Assembly: GCF_006151785.1 (NCBI RefSeq)
Contig: NZ_VDDD01000010.1
Span: 1-47,727, forward strand
Direction of reading: 5' to 3'
From: Paracoccus marcusii
Lineage (GTDB): Bacteria > Pseudomonadota > Alphaproteobacteria > Rhodobacterales > Rhodobacteraceae
DNA length: 47,727 nucleotides
Shown piece by piece: positions 18,564-26,489 of the stretch (position 1 is the stretch's first letter; each line of letters begins with the position of its first letter). A program made the translations under genes and the position numbers. Under the pieces are notes generated by a model that ran no database searches, had not been told where the DNA came from, and saw only the letters and a list, made by a program, of their open reading frames with translations.

Positions 18564-19465
18564 CCGACAACGGGCGTGCCGCGCTGTTTATGTCGGCATC
18601 GATGGCGATGTTCGCGGTCGAGGATGCGTTTCTCAAGGTACTGACCCGGTCGATGCCGGTGTGGCAGCTGCTGGCGATGGTGGGCGTGGTCGCGGGTGCG
18701 ATATTCTGGACGCGTCTGGCGCGGCGGGGCGGGCGTCTTTGGACAGGTGACCTGATCCATCCCATGGCGCTGTTGCGCAATGCCGGAGAGATCGTGGGGG
18801 CCGTCTGCCTGGTGACGGCGCTGGCGGTGGGTGATCTGGCGGTGACCTCTGCGATCCTGCAGGTGCTGCCGCTGACGCTGGTGCTGGGCGCTGCGCTGTT
18901 TCTGGGTGAAAAGGTCGGGTGGCGCCGCTGGCTGTCGGTGGCGGTCGGATTCGCGGGGGTGCTGCTGATCCTGCGGCCCGGGACGGCGGCGTTCCATCCC
19001 GCAATGCTGTGGGCGGTGGCGGGCGTCGCGGGGCTGACGCTGCGCGATCTGGCTACGCGGCGCATTCCGCCGGGGGTGGCGTCGGATCAACTGTCGGCCT
19101 CGGCCTATGGCGCGATGATTCCGGCGGGGGTGGTGCTGGGCTTGCTGGCCGGGCCCGCGCCGGTGATGCCTGGCCCGATCGAGGTCGTCTTGCTGGCGGG
19201 GACGGTGGTGTTCGGCGTCGTGGGCTATGCGACGCTGGTGGCGGCCTCGCGTCTGGGCGAGGCGTCGGTCGTCGCGCCGTTCCGATACACGCGGCTGGCC
19301 TTTGCGCTGGTCGTGGCGGCGGTGATCTTTGGCGAGCGGCCCGATGCGGCCACCTTGGCAGGGGCGGCGTTGATCGCGCTGGCGGGGGGCTATGCGATGT
19401 GGCGCGAGGCGGGGCTGCGGCGCAGGCGCCCCGTCGACAGCCTGGTGCGACCCGGTCCCGTTTGA
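18560..19465 (+). CDS. EamA/DMT family transporter
   Basis: This is a 301-residue inner-membrane protein with about ten hydrophobic helices arranged as two EamA repeats (roughly 5-135 and 150-285), as in drug/metabolite exporters. It starts with GTG at 18560, inside the end of the HAD gene, which gives strong translational coupling. Seen features are the N-terminal SASMAMFAVEDAFLKVL helix and the repeat-end motif LGEKVGWRRWLSV, echoed later by FGERPDAATLAGAAL. The exported substrate is not predictable from the sequence. Confidence 0.9.
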   Translation: MTDNGRAALFMSASMAMFAVEDAFLKVLTRSMPVWQLLAMVGVVAGAIFWTRLARRGGRLWTGDLIHPMALLRNAGEIVGAVCLVTALAVGDLAVTSAILQVLPLTLVLGAALFLGEKVGWRRWLSVAVGFAGVLLILRPGTAAFHPAMLWAVAGVAGLTLRDLATRRIPPGVASDQLSASAYGAMIPAGVVLGLLAGPAPVMPGPIEVVLLAGTVVFGVVGYATLVAASRLGEASVVAPFRYTRLAFALVVAAVIFGERPDAATLAGAALIALAGGYAMWREAGLRRRRPVDSLVRPGPV

Positions 19466-19666
19466 GGTAGTGCCCGCGCGTGAATTGGGCGCACGAGGCC
19501 GCCTGCGGGCCCATCGAGGGGCCTTGGCGGCCGCGCGACCCAGATGGTCGCACCGGTGCGACATCGCGATCGGGAACTCGGACGCGTCGGGGAACATTGA
19601 CATGCCGAACGCCATGGCGCCATCCCGGCATCGTGGCGATTTTTCCATCCCTCAAGGAGGTTTACC

Positions 19667-20362
19667 ATGCCCAAGGCCCTGTTCATCCTGACCTCGCACG
19701 ACACGCTTGGCGACACCGGCAAACCGACGGGTTTCTATTGGGAGGAGCTGGCCGCCCCCTATTGGATCTTATCGGACGCGGGCTGGCAGATCGAGCTGGC
19801 CAGCATCAAGGGCGGCAAGCCCCCGGCGGACCCTTCCTCGGCCGAGGGCGACGCGATGACCGACGAGGCCCGCCGCCTGCTGGCCGACGAGGCGGTCATG
19901 AACAAGCTGGAAAACACCACCAAGGTCGAGGACGTCGAGGTGTCCGGTTGCGACATCGTGTTCCTGCCGGGCGGTCACGGCACGATGTGGGACCTGCCCA
20001 ATTCGAAGGCCTTGGGCGATCTGCTGGGCCGGGCGTTCGACAAGGGTGCGGTCGTCGGCGCGGTCTGCCACGGGCCGGCCGGCCTGCTGTCGGCGCGTCT
20101 CGCCTCGGGTGATCCGCTGGTCCACGGCCGTCGCGTGGCGGGGTTCACCAACAGCGAGGAGGACGCGGTCGGCCTGTCCGATATTGTCCCGTTCATGCTG
20201 GAGGACCAGCTGAAGGCCCAGGGCGGCCATCATCAGAAGGGCCCGGACTGGCAGCCCTTTGCCGTCGCCGATGGTAACTTGGTCACCGGCCAGAACCCTG
20301 CCTCGTCGGCCGAGGTCGCGCGCCTGATGCTGAAGGCCGCGGACCTTCCGACCGCGCCCTGA
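19667..20362 (+). CDS. DJ-1/PfpI family protein (Hsp31-like)
   Basis: This 231-residue type 1 glutamine-amidotransferase-like protein belongs to the DJ-1/PfpI superfamily. The nucleophile elbow is [10 protein letters not shown] with Cys134 followed by His135; an acidic residue near E26 (FYWEELAAP) is positioned as in Hsp31/DJ-1 proteins. [12 protein letters not shown] precedes the elbow. Members act as glyoxalase III, chaperone or deglycase-like enzymes; which applies here is undecided. The gene has an unusually strong Shine-Dalgarno, AAGGAGG at about 19655, suggesting high expression. The 200 bases before it hold no gene. Confidence 0.92.
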   Translation: MPKALFILTSHDTLGDTGKPTGFYWEELAAPYWILSDAGWQIELASIKGGKPPADPSSAEGDAMTDEARRLLADEAVMNKLENTTKVEDVEVSGCDIVFLPGGHGTMWDLPNSKALGDLLGRAFDKGAVVGAVCHGPAGLLSARLASGDPLVHGRRVAGFTNSEEDAVGLSDIVPFMLEDQLKAQGGHHQKGPDWQPFAVADGNLVTGQNPASSAEVARLMLKAADLPTAP

Positions 20363-20377
20363 CACCAAATAACGCAG

Positions 20378-20406
20378 GGCCGCGAAACCCTCTTTTCGCG
20401 GCCTTT
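20378..20406 (+). terminator. Terminator-like hairpin between DJ-1 gene and lepA
   Basis: A perfect 10-pair stem, GGCCGCGAAA (20378-20387) with TTTCGCGGCC (20394-20403), has a 6-base loop and is followed by TTT. The tract is short, so termination may be partial. lepA begins 22 bases later. Confidence 0.65.
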
Positions 20407-20427
20407 GCGGGGCTGTATAGCCCGCCC

Positions 20428-22227
20428 ATGACCGACCTTGACCTCATCCGCAATTTTTCGATCGTGGCGCATATCGACCACGGGAAATCCACCTTGGCCG
20501 ACCGGCTGATCCAGTCCACGGGCACTGTCGCGGATCGCGACATGAAGGCCCAGATGCTGGACAGCATGGATATCGAGCGCGAGCGCGGGATCACCATCAA
20601 GGCCAACACGGTGCGGATCAGCTATCCGGCCAAGGACGGCCGGACCTATGTCCTGAACCTGATCGACACGCCGGGCCACGTGGACTTTGCCTATGAGGTC
20701 AGCCGGTCGATGCGCGCGGTCGAGGGGTCGCTGCTGGTCGTCGACGCCAGCCAGGGCGTCGAGGCGCAGACGCTGGCCAACGTCTATCAGGCGATCGACG
20801 CAGGCCACGAGATCGTGCCGGTCCTGAACAAGATCGACCTGCCCGCGGCCGAGCCCGACCGCGTCAAGGAGAACATCGAGGAAGTCATCGGCATCGACGC
20901 GCAGGACGCGATCCCGATCAGCGCCAAGACCGGTCTGGGCATCCCGGACGTCCTGGAGGCCATCGTCACGCGCCTGCCCGCGCCCAAGGGCGACCGCGAC
21001 GCGCCGCTGAAGGCGATGCTGGTGGACAGCTGGTACGACGCCTATCTGGGCGTTGTCGTGATGATCCGCGTCATGGATGGGGTGATCCGCAAGGGCGACC
21101 AGATCAAGATGATGCAGACCGGCGCCAGCCACCGCATCGACAAGCTGGCCGTCCTGACGCCGCAGATGGTCGACATCGCCGAACTGGGCCCGGGAGAGAT
21201 CGGTGTCTTCACCGGCTCGATCAAGCAGGTGCGCGATACGCGCGTGGGCGACACGATCACCCAGGAACGCAAGCCCTGTGCCACGGCGCTGCCGGGCTTC
21301 AAGCCGGCGCAGCCGGTGGTGTTCTGCGGGTTGTTCCCGGTGGACGCCAACGATTTCGAACCCCTGCGCGACGCCATCGAAAAGCTGGCCCTGAACGACG
21401 CCAGCTTCAGCTATGAGATGGAGACGTCGGCGGCCCTGGGGTTCGGCTTCCGCTGCGGGTTCCTGGGGCTTCTGCACCTTGAGGTCATCCGTGACCGGCT
21501 TGAGCGCGAATACGACCTGGACCTGATCACCACGGCGCCGTCGGTGGTCTTCAAGCTGCACATGCGCGACGGCGAGGTGCGCGACCTGCACAACCCCGCC
21601 GACATGCCGGACCTGACCCATGTCGACCATATCGAGGAGCCGCGCATCAAGGCCACGATCATGGTGCCGGACGAGTATCTGGGCGACGTGCTGAAACTGT
21701 GCCAGGACCGTCGCGGCATCCAGCTGGACCTGACCTATGCCGGCGCGCGGGCGATGGTGGTCTATGACCTGCCGTTGGCCGAGGTCGTGTTCGACTTCTA
21801 CGACCGGCTGAAGTCGGTGACCAAGGGCTATGCCAGCTTCGACTATCAGATCAGTGAGTACCGCGAGGATTTCCTGGTCAAGATGTCGATCTTGGTGAAT
21901 GACGAACCGGTGGACGCGCTGTCGATCATGGTTCATCGCGACCGTGCCGAAAGCCGTGGCCGCGCAATGGTCGAAAAGCTCAAGGACCTGATCCCGCGGC
22001 ACATGTTCAAGATCCCGATCCAGGCCGCGATCGGTGCCCGCGTGATCGCGCGCGAGACGCTGTCGGCCATGCGCAAGGACGTGACCGCCAAGTGCTATGG
22101 CGGCGACGCCACGCGGAAAAAGAAGCTGCTAGAAAAGCAGAAGGCCGGCAAGAAGAAGATGCGTCAGTTCGGCAAGGTCGAGATTCCGCAGACCGCCTTC
22201 ATCCAGGCGCTGAAGATGGACAACTGA
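20428..22227 (+). CDS. lepA: Elongation factor 4 (LepA)
   Basis: LepA is a ribosome-associated translational GTPase that helps 30S assembly or back-translocation. The 599-residue length is standard. G1 is AHIDHGKST (16-24), G2 lies around the RGITIKANT segment, G3 is DTPGHVD, G4 is NKIDLP and G5 is SAKTGLG. The LepA-specific C-terminal domain is visible, ending [19 protein letters not shown] with a Lys-rich [15 protein letters not shown] stretch before it. The start at 20428 gives the canonical N-terminus. The gene ends inside a 12-pair inverted repeat shared with the convergent gene. Confidence 0.98.
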   Translation: MTDLDLIRNFSIVAHIDHGKSTLADRLIQSTGTVADRDMKAQMLDSMDIERERGITIKANTVRISYPAKDGRTYVLNLIDTPGHVDFAYEVSRSMRAVEGSLLVVDASQGVEAQTLANVYQAIDAGHEIVPVLNKIDLPAAEPDRVKENIEEVIGIDAQDAIPISAKTGLGIPDVLEAIVTRLPAPKGDRDAPLKAMLVDSWYDAYLGVVVMIRVMDGVIRKGDQIKMMQTGASHRIDKLAVLTPQMVDIAELGPGEIGVFTGSIKQVRDTRVGDTITQERKPCATALPGFKPAQPVVFCGLFPVDANDFEPLRDAIEKLALNDASFSYEMETSAALGFGFRCGFLGLLHLEVIRDRLEREYDLDLITTAPSVVFKLHMRDGEVRDLHNPADMPDLTHVDHIEEPRIKATIMVPDEYLGDVLKLCQDRRGIQLDLTYAGARAMVVYDLPLAEVVFDFYDRLKSVTKGYASFDYQISEYREDFLVKMSILVNDEPVDALSIMVHRDRAESRGRAMVEKLKDLIPRHMFKIPIQAAIGARVIARETLSAMRKDVTAKCYGGDATRKKKLLEKQKAGKKKMRQFGKVEIPQTAFIQALKMDN

Positions 22228-22256
22228 TCATCATTCCCGAATGAAGGGAATGATGA
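22228..22256. repeat. 11-12 pair inverted repeat across two convergent gene ends
   Basis: TCATCATTCCC (22228-22238) pairs exactly with GGGAATGATGA (22246-22256); bases 22227 and 22257 add a twelfth pair. The loop is 7 bases. It starts right after the lepA stop codon and contains the last codons and stop of the convergent secreted-protein gene. No T run follows on either strand, so it is a transcript-end stabiliser or Rho-type end rather than a classic terminator. Confidence 0.7.
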
Positions 22257-22614
22257 TGCGGCAATGGCTGGCCACGGCCTGACCGATCGACAGTGCGCCA
22301 TCGCGCGGCCCTGATCCGAACTGGGACAGGCCTGCGCCCTGCGCCTGGCGTGCCGGGTCCAGCGTGAACAGGATGCCCTGACCTGCCTCGCGCGGCTTGG
22401 GACTGGCGCGCCAGATGCGCGTCGCGACCGGCTGGTTCATCACCTGCTGCGCAAGATCACCGGCGGCGCACCAGTAATCCGTGTCGGTCCGGCCCGCCTC
22501 GAACGGGACCGCGATATCGGTCGCGTCGACCTGACGGGCCTCCATGCCATTGCGGGCGGTGAAGGCATGGGCGGGCAAAGGCAGCGCGAGCAGCGCCATC
22601 AGGATGATCCGCAT
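22231..22614 (-). CDS. Small secreted protein of unknown function
   Basis: This 127-residue protein has a signal peptide (MRIILMALLALPLPAHA, cut after AHA at 17). The mature protein has two Cys, in DYWCAAGDLA and ASHCRIIIPF, likely forming one disulfide in the periplasm. I do not recognise a named domain. The C-terminal third (SQFGSGPRDGALSIGQAVASHC) resembles short 'hypothetical' proteins common in Paracoccus-like genomes, from memory only. It lies about 140 bases after the entericidin-like gene on the same strand, beyond that gene's terminator. Confidence 0.7.
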   Translation of the reverse strand: MRIILMALLALPLPAHAFTARNGMEARQVDATDIAVPFEAGRTDTDYWCAAGDLAQQVMNQPVATRIWRASPKPREAGQGILFTLDPARQAQGAGLSQFGSGPRDGALSIGQAVASHCRIIIPFIRE

Positions 22615-22698
22615 GATGGCCTCATCGTTTCTTTGAGGGATACGTTCAAACGGACCAGACCGGCATCGGGTTCCTTATCCAATGCCCCATGCGCATGA

Positions 22699-22729
22699 GA
22701 AAGCCCCCCGGCAGCACGCTGCGGGGGGC
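22699..22729 (-). terminator. Intrinsic terminator of the entericidin-like gene
   Basis: On the minus strand a very GC-rich stem (GCCCCCCG at 22703-22710 with CGGGGGGC at 22722-22729, extended by GCAG/CTGC with one bulged G) is followed by TTTCT (22702-22698). It lies about 27 bases after the stop codon of the small lipoprotein gene. Confidence 0.75.
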
Positions 22730-22755
22730 CGTCATGTCTTGCCGATCGATCAGGA

Positions 22756-22902
22756 TCACATCCCGGCTTGAGCCTCGGCGCTTTCCTGCTGGACGACCGC
22801 GCCGGCGGTCGAGATGTCGCGGCCCGCACCTTGCACGGTTTCGCAGGCGGCCAGCGTCATCATGGCCAGAACGGCGGTCAGGCCCAGGATCTTCTTCTGC
22901 AT
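22756..22902 (-). CDS. Entericidin-like small lipoprotein
   Basis: This 48-residue lipoprotein is read directly from the bases; it is shorter than common gene-finding cut-offs. The start at 22902 has an AAGGAGA ribosome site 6 bases upstream. The signal peptide MQKKILGLTAVLAMMTLAAC ends in the lipobox LAAC with Cys20. The mature part begins CETVQGAGRDISTAGAVVQ, the EcnA/EcnB signature (C-NTxxGxGxDI type), followed by a short Glu/Ala tail. Entericidins are small toxin/antidote-type envelope lipoproteins in enterics; in alphaproteobacteria single-copy homologues have no proven toxic role. It follows rbsD by 63 bases and has its own terminator. Confidence 0.85.
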   Translation of the reverse strand: MQKKILGLTAVLAMMTLAACETVQGAGRDISTAGAVVQQESAEAQAGM

Positions 22903-22965
22903 CGCTCAGTCTCCTTGTGGATAAGCATCTGGGCTTGCAACGCAATATCGGCGCATCGGTTCCGT

Positions 22966-23349
22966 CTAAAACGGCACGCCAGCGTAAAGGGCCACATTGG
23001 CATAGGGGGTGCATTCCCCGGTCCGCACGATCGCGCGGGCGTGTCGCGACGCCGCCTTGAAGTCGTCATGCGACAGCATGGTGACCGGTCCGATGTCGCG
23101 TCGCGCGAATTCGGCCTGCAGGTCGGGGGCGGCTTCGGTCGCCATCGCCGAACGTTCGACGACCAGTTCGGCCAGCACCACGTCCAGCACATCGAAGACG
23201 CCCGGAATGCCGCGGGTCAGGGCCAGGTCGATGACCCGGACGCCGGCGGGCACGGGCAGCCCGGCATCGCCGATCACCAGCATGTCGCCATGGCCGAAGG
23301 CGGCGATCAGCCCGGACAGTTCGGCATGCAGCAAGGTCGTGCGTTTCAT
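22966..23349 (-). CDS. RbsD/FucU family sugar mutarotase (D-ribose pyranase type)
   Basis: This is a 127-residue cytosolic ring-opening mutarotase. H20 in LIAAFGHGDMLVIGDAGLPVP matches the catalytic His20 of RbsD, and the C-terminal GECTPYANVALYAGV matches the sugar-binding end. RbsD interconverts pyranose and furanose forms of D-ribose; the FucU branch acts on L-fucose. The N-terminal MKRTTLLHAEL fits RbsD better. No rbsABC or rbsK lies in view; the gene instead follows an M19 dipeptidase by 9 bases and is surely in one transcript with it, which is an unusual pairing. Confidence 0.88.
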   Translation of the reverse strand: MKRTTLLHAELSGLIAAFGHGDMLVIGDAGLPVPAGVRVIDLALTRGIPGVFDVLDVVLAELVVERSAMATEAAPDLQAEFARRDIGPVTMLSHDDFKAASRHARAIVRTGECTPYANVALYAGVPF

Positions 23350-23358
23350 CGGTTCCTC

Positions 23359-24540
23359 TCAGTTCTCGGGCAGGGTTTCGGCCAGATAGGCCATCATGTT
23401 GCCCCCCATGACCTTGGCGATCTGCACCTCTGACAGGCCTTGGTCAAGCAGGGCCTGGGTCAGTGCAGAAAGATGGGCGGCGTCGAACGGCGTGTCGACC
23501 GACCCGTCCCAGTCCGAGCCGAGCGAGACGTGGTCGTCTCCGGCGACCTCGATCGCGGCTGCGATGGCCTGGGCCACGTCGGTGGGCGTCGATCCGCAGA
23601 CCACGTCCGACCAGAACCCGACGCCGATGATCCCGCCCGCCTGCGCGATGTCCGCGACCAGATCGTCGGGCAGGTTGCGGGGGCTGGGGCAATGGCGGGT
23701 GATGCCGGTATGGGACAGGACCGGCCGCGCGCCCGGAATGGCCAGCACGTCGCGCACCATCTGCGGGCTGGCATGGGTCACGTCGATGATCATGCCGCGC
23801 GCGAGCATCGCGTCCGCCACCTGACGCCCGAAATCGGACAGGCCCGCGCCGGTGCCGCCCTCTCCGTGCAGACTGCCGCCCAGCTCGTTGTCGAAGAAAT
23901 GCGTCAGCCCCATCAACCGAAAGCCCGCGTCATAGAGCACGTTCAGATTGGCCGGATCGCCCTCCAGAGGGTGACCGCCTTCCGATCCCAGCACCGCGCC
24001 CAGCACCTGCGCGCCTGCCTGCCGCCGCGCCAGATGGTCGGCCAGATCGGCGCGGCTGCGGATCACCCGCAGCCGGTCAGGTGCGCGATCCGCGGCGTCC
24101 TGCAACGCCTGCGCCTGCACCAGCGCCCGTTCGCGCAACGAGAACCAGCTGCGCGGCGGGCGCAGCTGTCCGATGAACAGGGGCGTGATGTTGTCGCCGG
24201 TATCGGTGGCGTTGTAATCATAGTTCTGGCCGCGGGGGCTTCTCGTAACGGTGGTGAAGACCTGCACCGCCATGTTCCCGTCCAGCAGGCGCGGAACGTC
24301 GGTATGACCCCGCTCCGCGCGGTCCAGCAGGTCGCGGTCCCACAACAACGCATCGGAATGCCAGTCGCCGATCACCAGCCGGTCATGCAGGGCCTGCGCC
24401 TCTGCCGTGACCGGCCAGCCTTCTGCCGGCATGGTGACGGGGTTCATCCCGCGTTCGACATAGGCCGGGGCGAAGGTTAGAAACCCCGCCACGCCCATTG
24501 CCAGGACCGCACCCGTCCCCAGCAGCACCCGTTTCCACAT
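23359..24540 (-). CDS. Membrane-anchored M19 dipeptidase
   Basis: This 393-residue M19 peptidase has an N-terminal membrane anchor or uncleaved signal (residues about 5-27, LLGTGAVLAMGVAGFLTFA), so the enzyme faces the periplasm. Zinc ligands are H61/D63 (IGDWHSDALLW), a bridging Glu in LGSEGGHPLEG, and His in IDVTHASPQM and VLSHTGITRHC. GSDWDG near the C-terminus is the conserved Asp segment. The GGAGG ribosome site sits directly after a strong hairpin (24552-24579). Likely substrates are dipeptides from peptidoglycan or imported peptides; not shown by sequence. It is only distantly similar to the cytosolic M19 at 14943-15989. Confidence 0.93.
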   Translation of the reverse strand: MWKRVLLGTGAVLAMGVAGFLTFAPAYVERGMNPVTMPAEGWPVTAEAQALHDRLVIGDWHSDALLWDRDLLDRAERGHTDVPRLLDGNMAVQVFTTVTRSPRGQNYDYNATDTGDNITPLFIGQLRPPRSWFSLRERALVQAQALQDAADRAPDRLRVIRSRADLADHLARRQAGAQVLGAVLGSEGGHPLEGDPANLNVLYDAGFRLMGLTHFFDNELGGSLHGEGGTGAGLSDFGRQVADAMLARGMIIDVTHASPQMVRDVLAIPGARPVLSHTGITRHCPSPRNLPDDLVADIAQAGGIIGVGFWSDVVCGSTPTDVAQAIAAAIEVAGDDHVSLGSDWDGSVDTPFDAAHLSALTQALLDQGLSEVQIAKVMGGNMMAYLAETLPEN

Positions 24541-24551
24541 GGCTCCTCCGA

Positions 24552-24579
24552 TCCGTCGCGCACAGTCTAGCGCGACGGA
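24552..24579 (-). repeat. Strong hairpin just before the M19 ribosome site
   Basis: TCCGTCGCGC (24552-24561) pairs perfectly with GCGCGACGGA (24570-24579) around an 8-base loop. On the minus strand it lies between pepF and the M19 gene and ends 2 bases before the GGAGG ribosome site, with no T run. It could protect or process the message rather than terminate it. Confidence 0.7.
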
Positions 24580-24598
24580 CCGGGGACGCCAGACGGGA

Positions 24599-26419
24599 TC
24601 ACGCCTCCAGCGCCTCCAGCTGGTCGATCAGGCTCTCGATCATGGACAGGCCCTTGTCCCAGAAGGCCGGGTCGGACGCATCCAGGCCGAACGGTGCCAG
24701 CAATTCGCGGTGATGCTTGGAGCCGCCGGCCTTCAGCAGGTCGAAATACTTGTCCTGAAAGTCCGGCAGGCCGTCCTCGTAGGCGGCATAGAGCGCGTTC
24801 ACCAGCCCGTCGCCGAAGGCATAGGCATAGACATAGAAGGGCGAATGCACGAAATGCGGGACATAGGTCCAGAACGTCTCGTATCCCGGCATGTATTCGA
24901 AGACCGGGCCCAGGCTTTCATGCTGGACGGCCATCCACAGCGCGTTGATGTCGTCGGGGGTCAGCTCTCCCTCGGCGCGGGCGGCGTGCAGGCGGCATTC
25001 GAAATCATAGAACGCGATCTGACGGACGACCGTGTTGATCATGTCCTCGACCTTGCCCGCCAGCAGGGCCTTCTTCTGCGCGGGGTCGATGGTCTTGGCC
25101 AGCAGCGCGCGGAAGGTAAGCATCTCTCCGAAGACGGACGCGGTTTCCGCCAGGGTCAGCGGCGTCGAGGACAGCAGCTCCCCCTGACGGGCGGCCAGAC
25201 GTTGGTGGACGCCGTGGCCCAGTTCGTGCGCCAAGGTCATCACGTCGCGCGGTTTGCCCAGATAGTTCAGCAGGATATAGGGATGCGCGGTCGAGACGGT
25301 CGGGTGCGCGAACGCGCCCGGCGCCTTGCCCGGCTTGACGCCCGCGTCGATCCAGCCCCTGTCGAAGAACGGCTCGGCCAGTTCGGCCAGTTCCGGCGAA
25401 AAGCCGGCATAGGCGTCCAGGACCGTCGACCGCGCCTCGGGCCAGTCGATCACGCGGGGCGCGTCGGTCGGCAGCGGCGCGTTCCGGTCCCAGACCTGCA
25501 GCTTGTCCAGCCCCAGCCATTTCGCCTTCAGCGCGTAATAGCGGTGCGACAGGCGGGGATAGGCGGCGGTGACGGCATTGCGCAGCGCCTCGACCACCTC
25601 GGGTTCGACATGGTTCGACAGGTGACGGCCGTATTGCGGCGTGGGCATCTTGCGCCACTTGTCCTCGATCGCCATTTCCTTGGCCAGCGTGTTGTGGATG
25701 CGCGTGAACAGCCCGACATTCGCGGTGAAGACCTTGGCCAGCGCATGGGCGGCGGCCTCGCGGCGTGCCCGGTCGTGGTCGGTCAGCAGGTTCAGCGTGG
25801 CCTCCAGGCCCAGGGTCTCTCCGTCTACGTCGAAGGTCAGGGCGGCGGTCGTCTCGTCGAACAGGCGGTTCCATGCGGCGGCGCCGACGACCGAAGTGTC
25901 GTGCAGGAACTGCTCCAGCTCGTCCGACAGTTGGTGGGGCCGCATCGCGCGCATCCGGTCGAAGACCGGCTTGTAGCGGGCAGGGCCGTCGGCGGCGGTG
26001 AACATGGATTCGTAGGTCGCATCGGGGATGCGGTTGAACTCCAGCGAGAAGAAGATGATCGGCGTCGTCAGATCGGTGATGCGCGCCTGCAGGTCGCCCA
26101 TCTGCTTGGCACGGACCGGGTCGGTGGTGTTCTGGTAATAGCGCAGCCCGATATAGGACATGACGCGCCCGGCCAGGATATTGATTTGCTCGAACGCCTC
26201 GACCGCCTGCAGCATCTGCGCGGGCGCCAGGTCGGCCAGCTTGCCCTGGTATTCGGCGGCAAAGGCCTGCGCGTGCGTCTCGATGCGCGCGATGTCCGCG
26301 GTCAGTTCGGGGCTGTCGGGGGCGGTATAGAGGTCGCTGAGATCCCATTCGGGCAGGGTGCCGAAATCGCCCTTGGCGCGCGCCGGATCGGTTGCATCGA
26401 AGACGGTGTTGCCTGCCAT
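24599..26419 (-). CDS. pepF: Oligoendopeptidase F (M3 family)
   Basis: This is a cytosolic M3B zinc metallopeptidase of 606 residues that cuts short peptides, typically 7-17 residues. The active site is the HELGH motif in MTLAHELGHGVHQ; a third ligand Glu lies about 25 residues on (TPLTLAETASVFGEM). The N-terminal helical clamp region and the C-terminal HSPFYVYAYAFGDGL segment are typical. The start at 26419 (MAGNTVFDA) has an AAAGGA site; a TTG five codons upstream is less likely. It lies 58 bases before the M19 gene and 70 bases after the ABM-GNAT gene on one strand. Confidence 0.95.
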   Translation of the reverse strand: MAGNTVFDATDPARAKGDFGTLPEWDLSDLYTAPDSPELTADIARIETHAQAFAAEYQGKLADLAPAQMLQAVEAFEQINILAGRVMSYIGLRYYQNTTDPVRAKQMGDLQARITDLTTPIIFFSLEFNRIPDATYESMFTAADGPARYKPVFDRMRAMRPHQLSDELEQFLHDTSVVGAAAWNRLFDETTAALTFDVDGETLGLEATLNLLTDHDRARREAAAHALAKVFTANVGLFTRIHNTLAKEMAIEDKWRKMPTPQYGRHLSNHVEPEVVEALRNAVTAAYPRLSHRYYALKAKWLGLDKLQVWDRNAPLPTDAPRVIDWPEARSTVLDAYAGFSPELAELAEPFFDRGWIDAGVKPGKAPGAFAHPTVSTAHPYILLNYLGKPRDVMTLAHELGHGVHQRLAARQGELLSSTPLTLAETASVFGEMLTFRALLAKTIDPAQKKALLAGKVEDMINTVVRQIAFYDFECRLHAARAEGELTPDDINALWMAVQHESLGPVFEYMPGYETFWTYVPHFVHSPFYVYAYAFGDGLVNALYAAYEDGLPDFQDKYFDLLKAGGSKHHRELLAPFGLDASDPAFWDKGLSMIESLIDQLEALEA

Positions 26420-26489
26420 GGTGGGTCCTTTCAAAATGCTTCGGCGTCAGATGTGGACCCTGCCGGGCAGCGCCGCAAGGGGCGCGCCG

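Noticed and set aside
19588..19650. TTGACA-like promoter with possible heat-shock or ECF match before the DJ-1 gene
   Set aside because: TTGACA and a GGAAC are present, but no matching -10 at the right spacing could be found.
20233..22002. Long antisense frame opposite lepA
   Set aside because: It is a shadow of lepA with His/Asp/Arg-rich sequence and no recognised fold.
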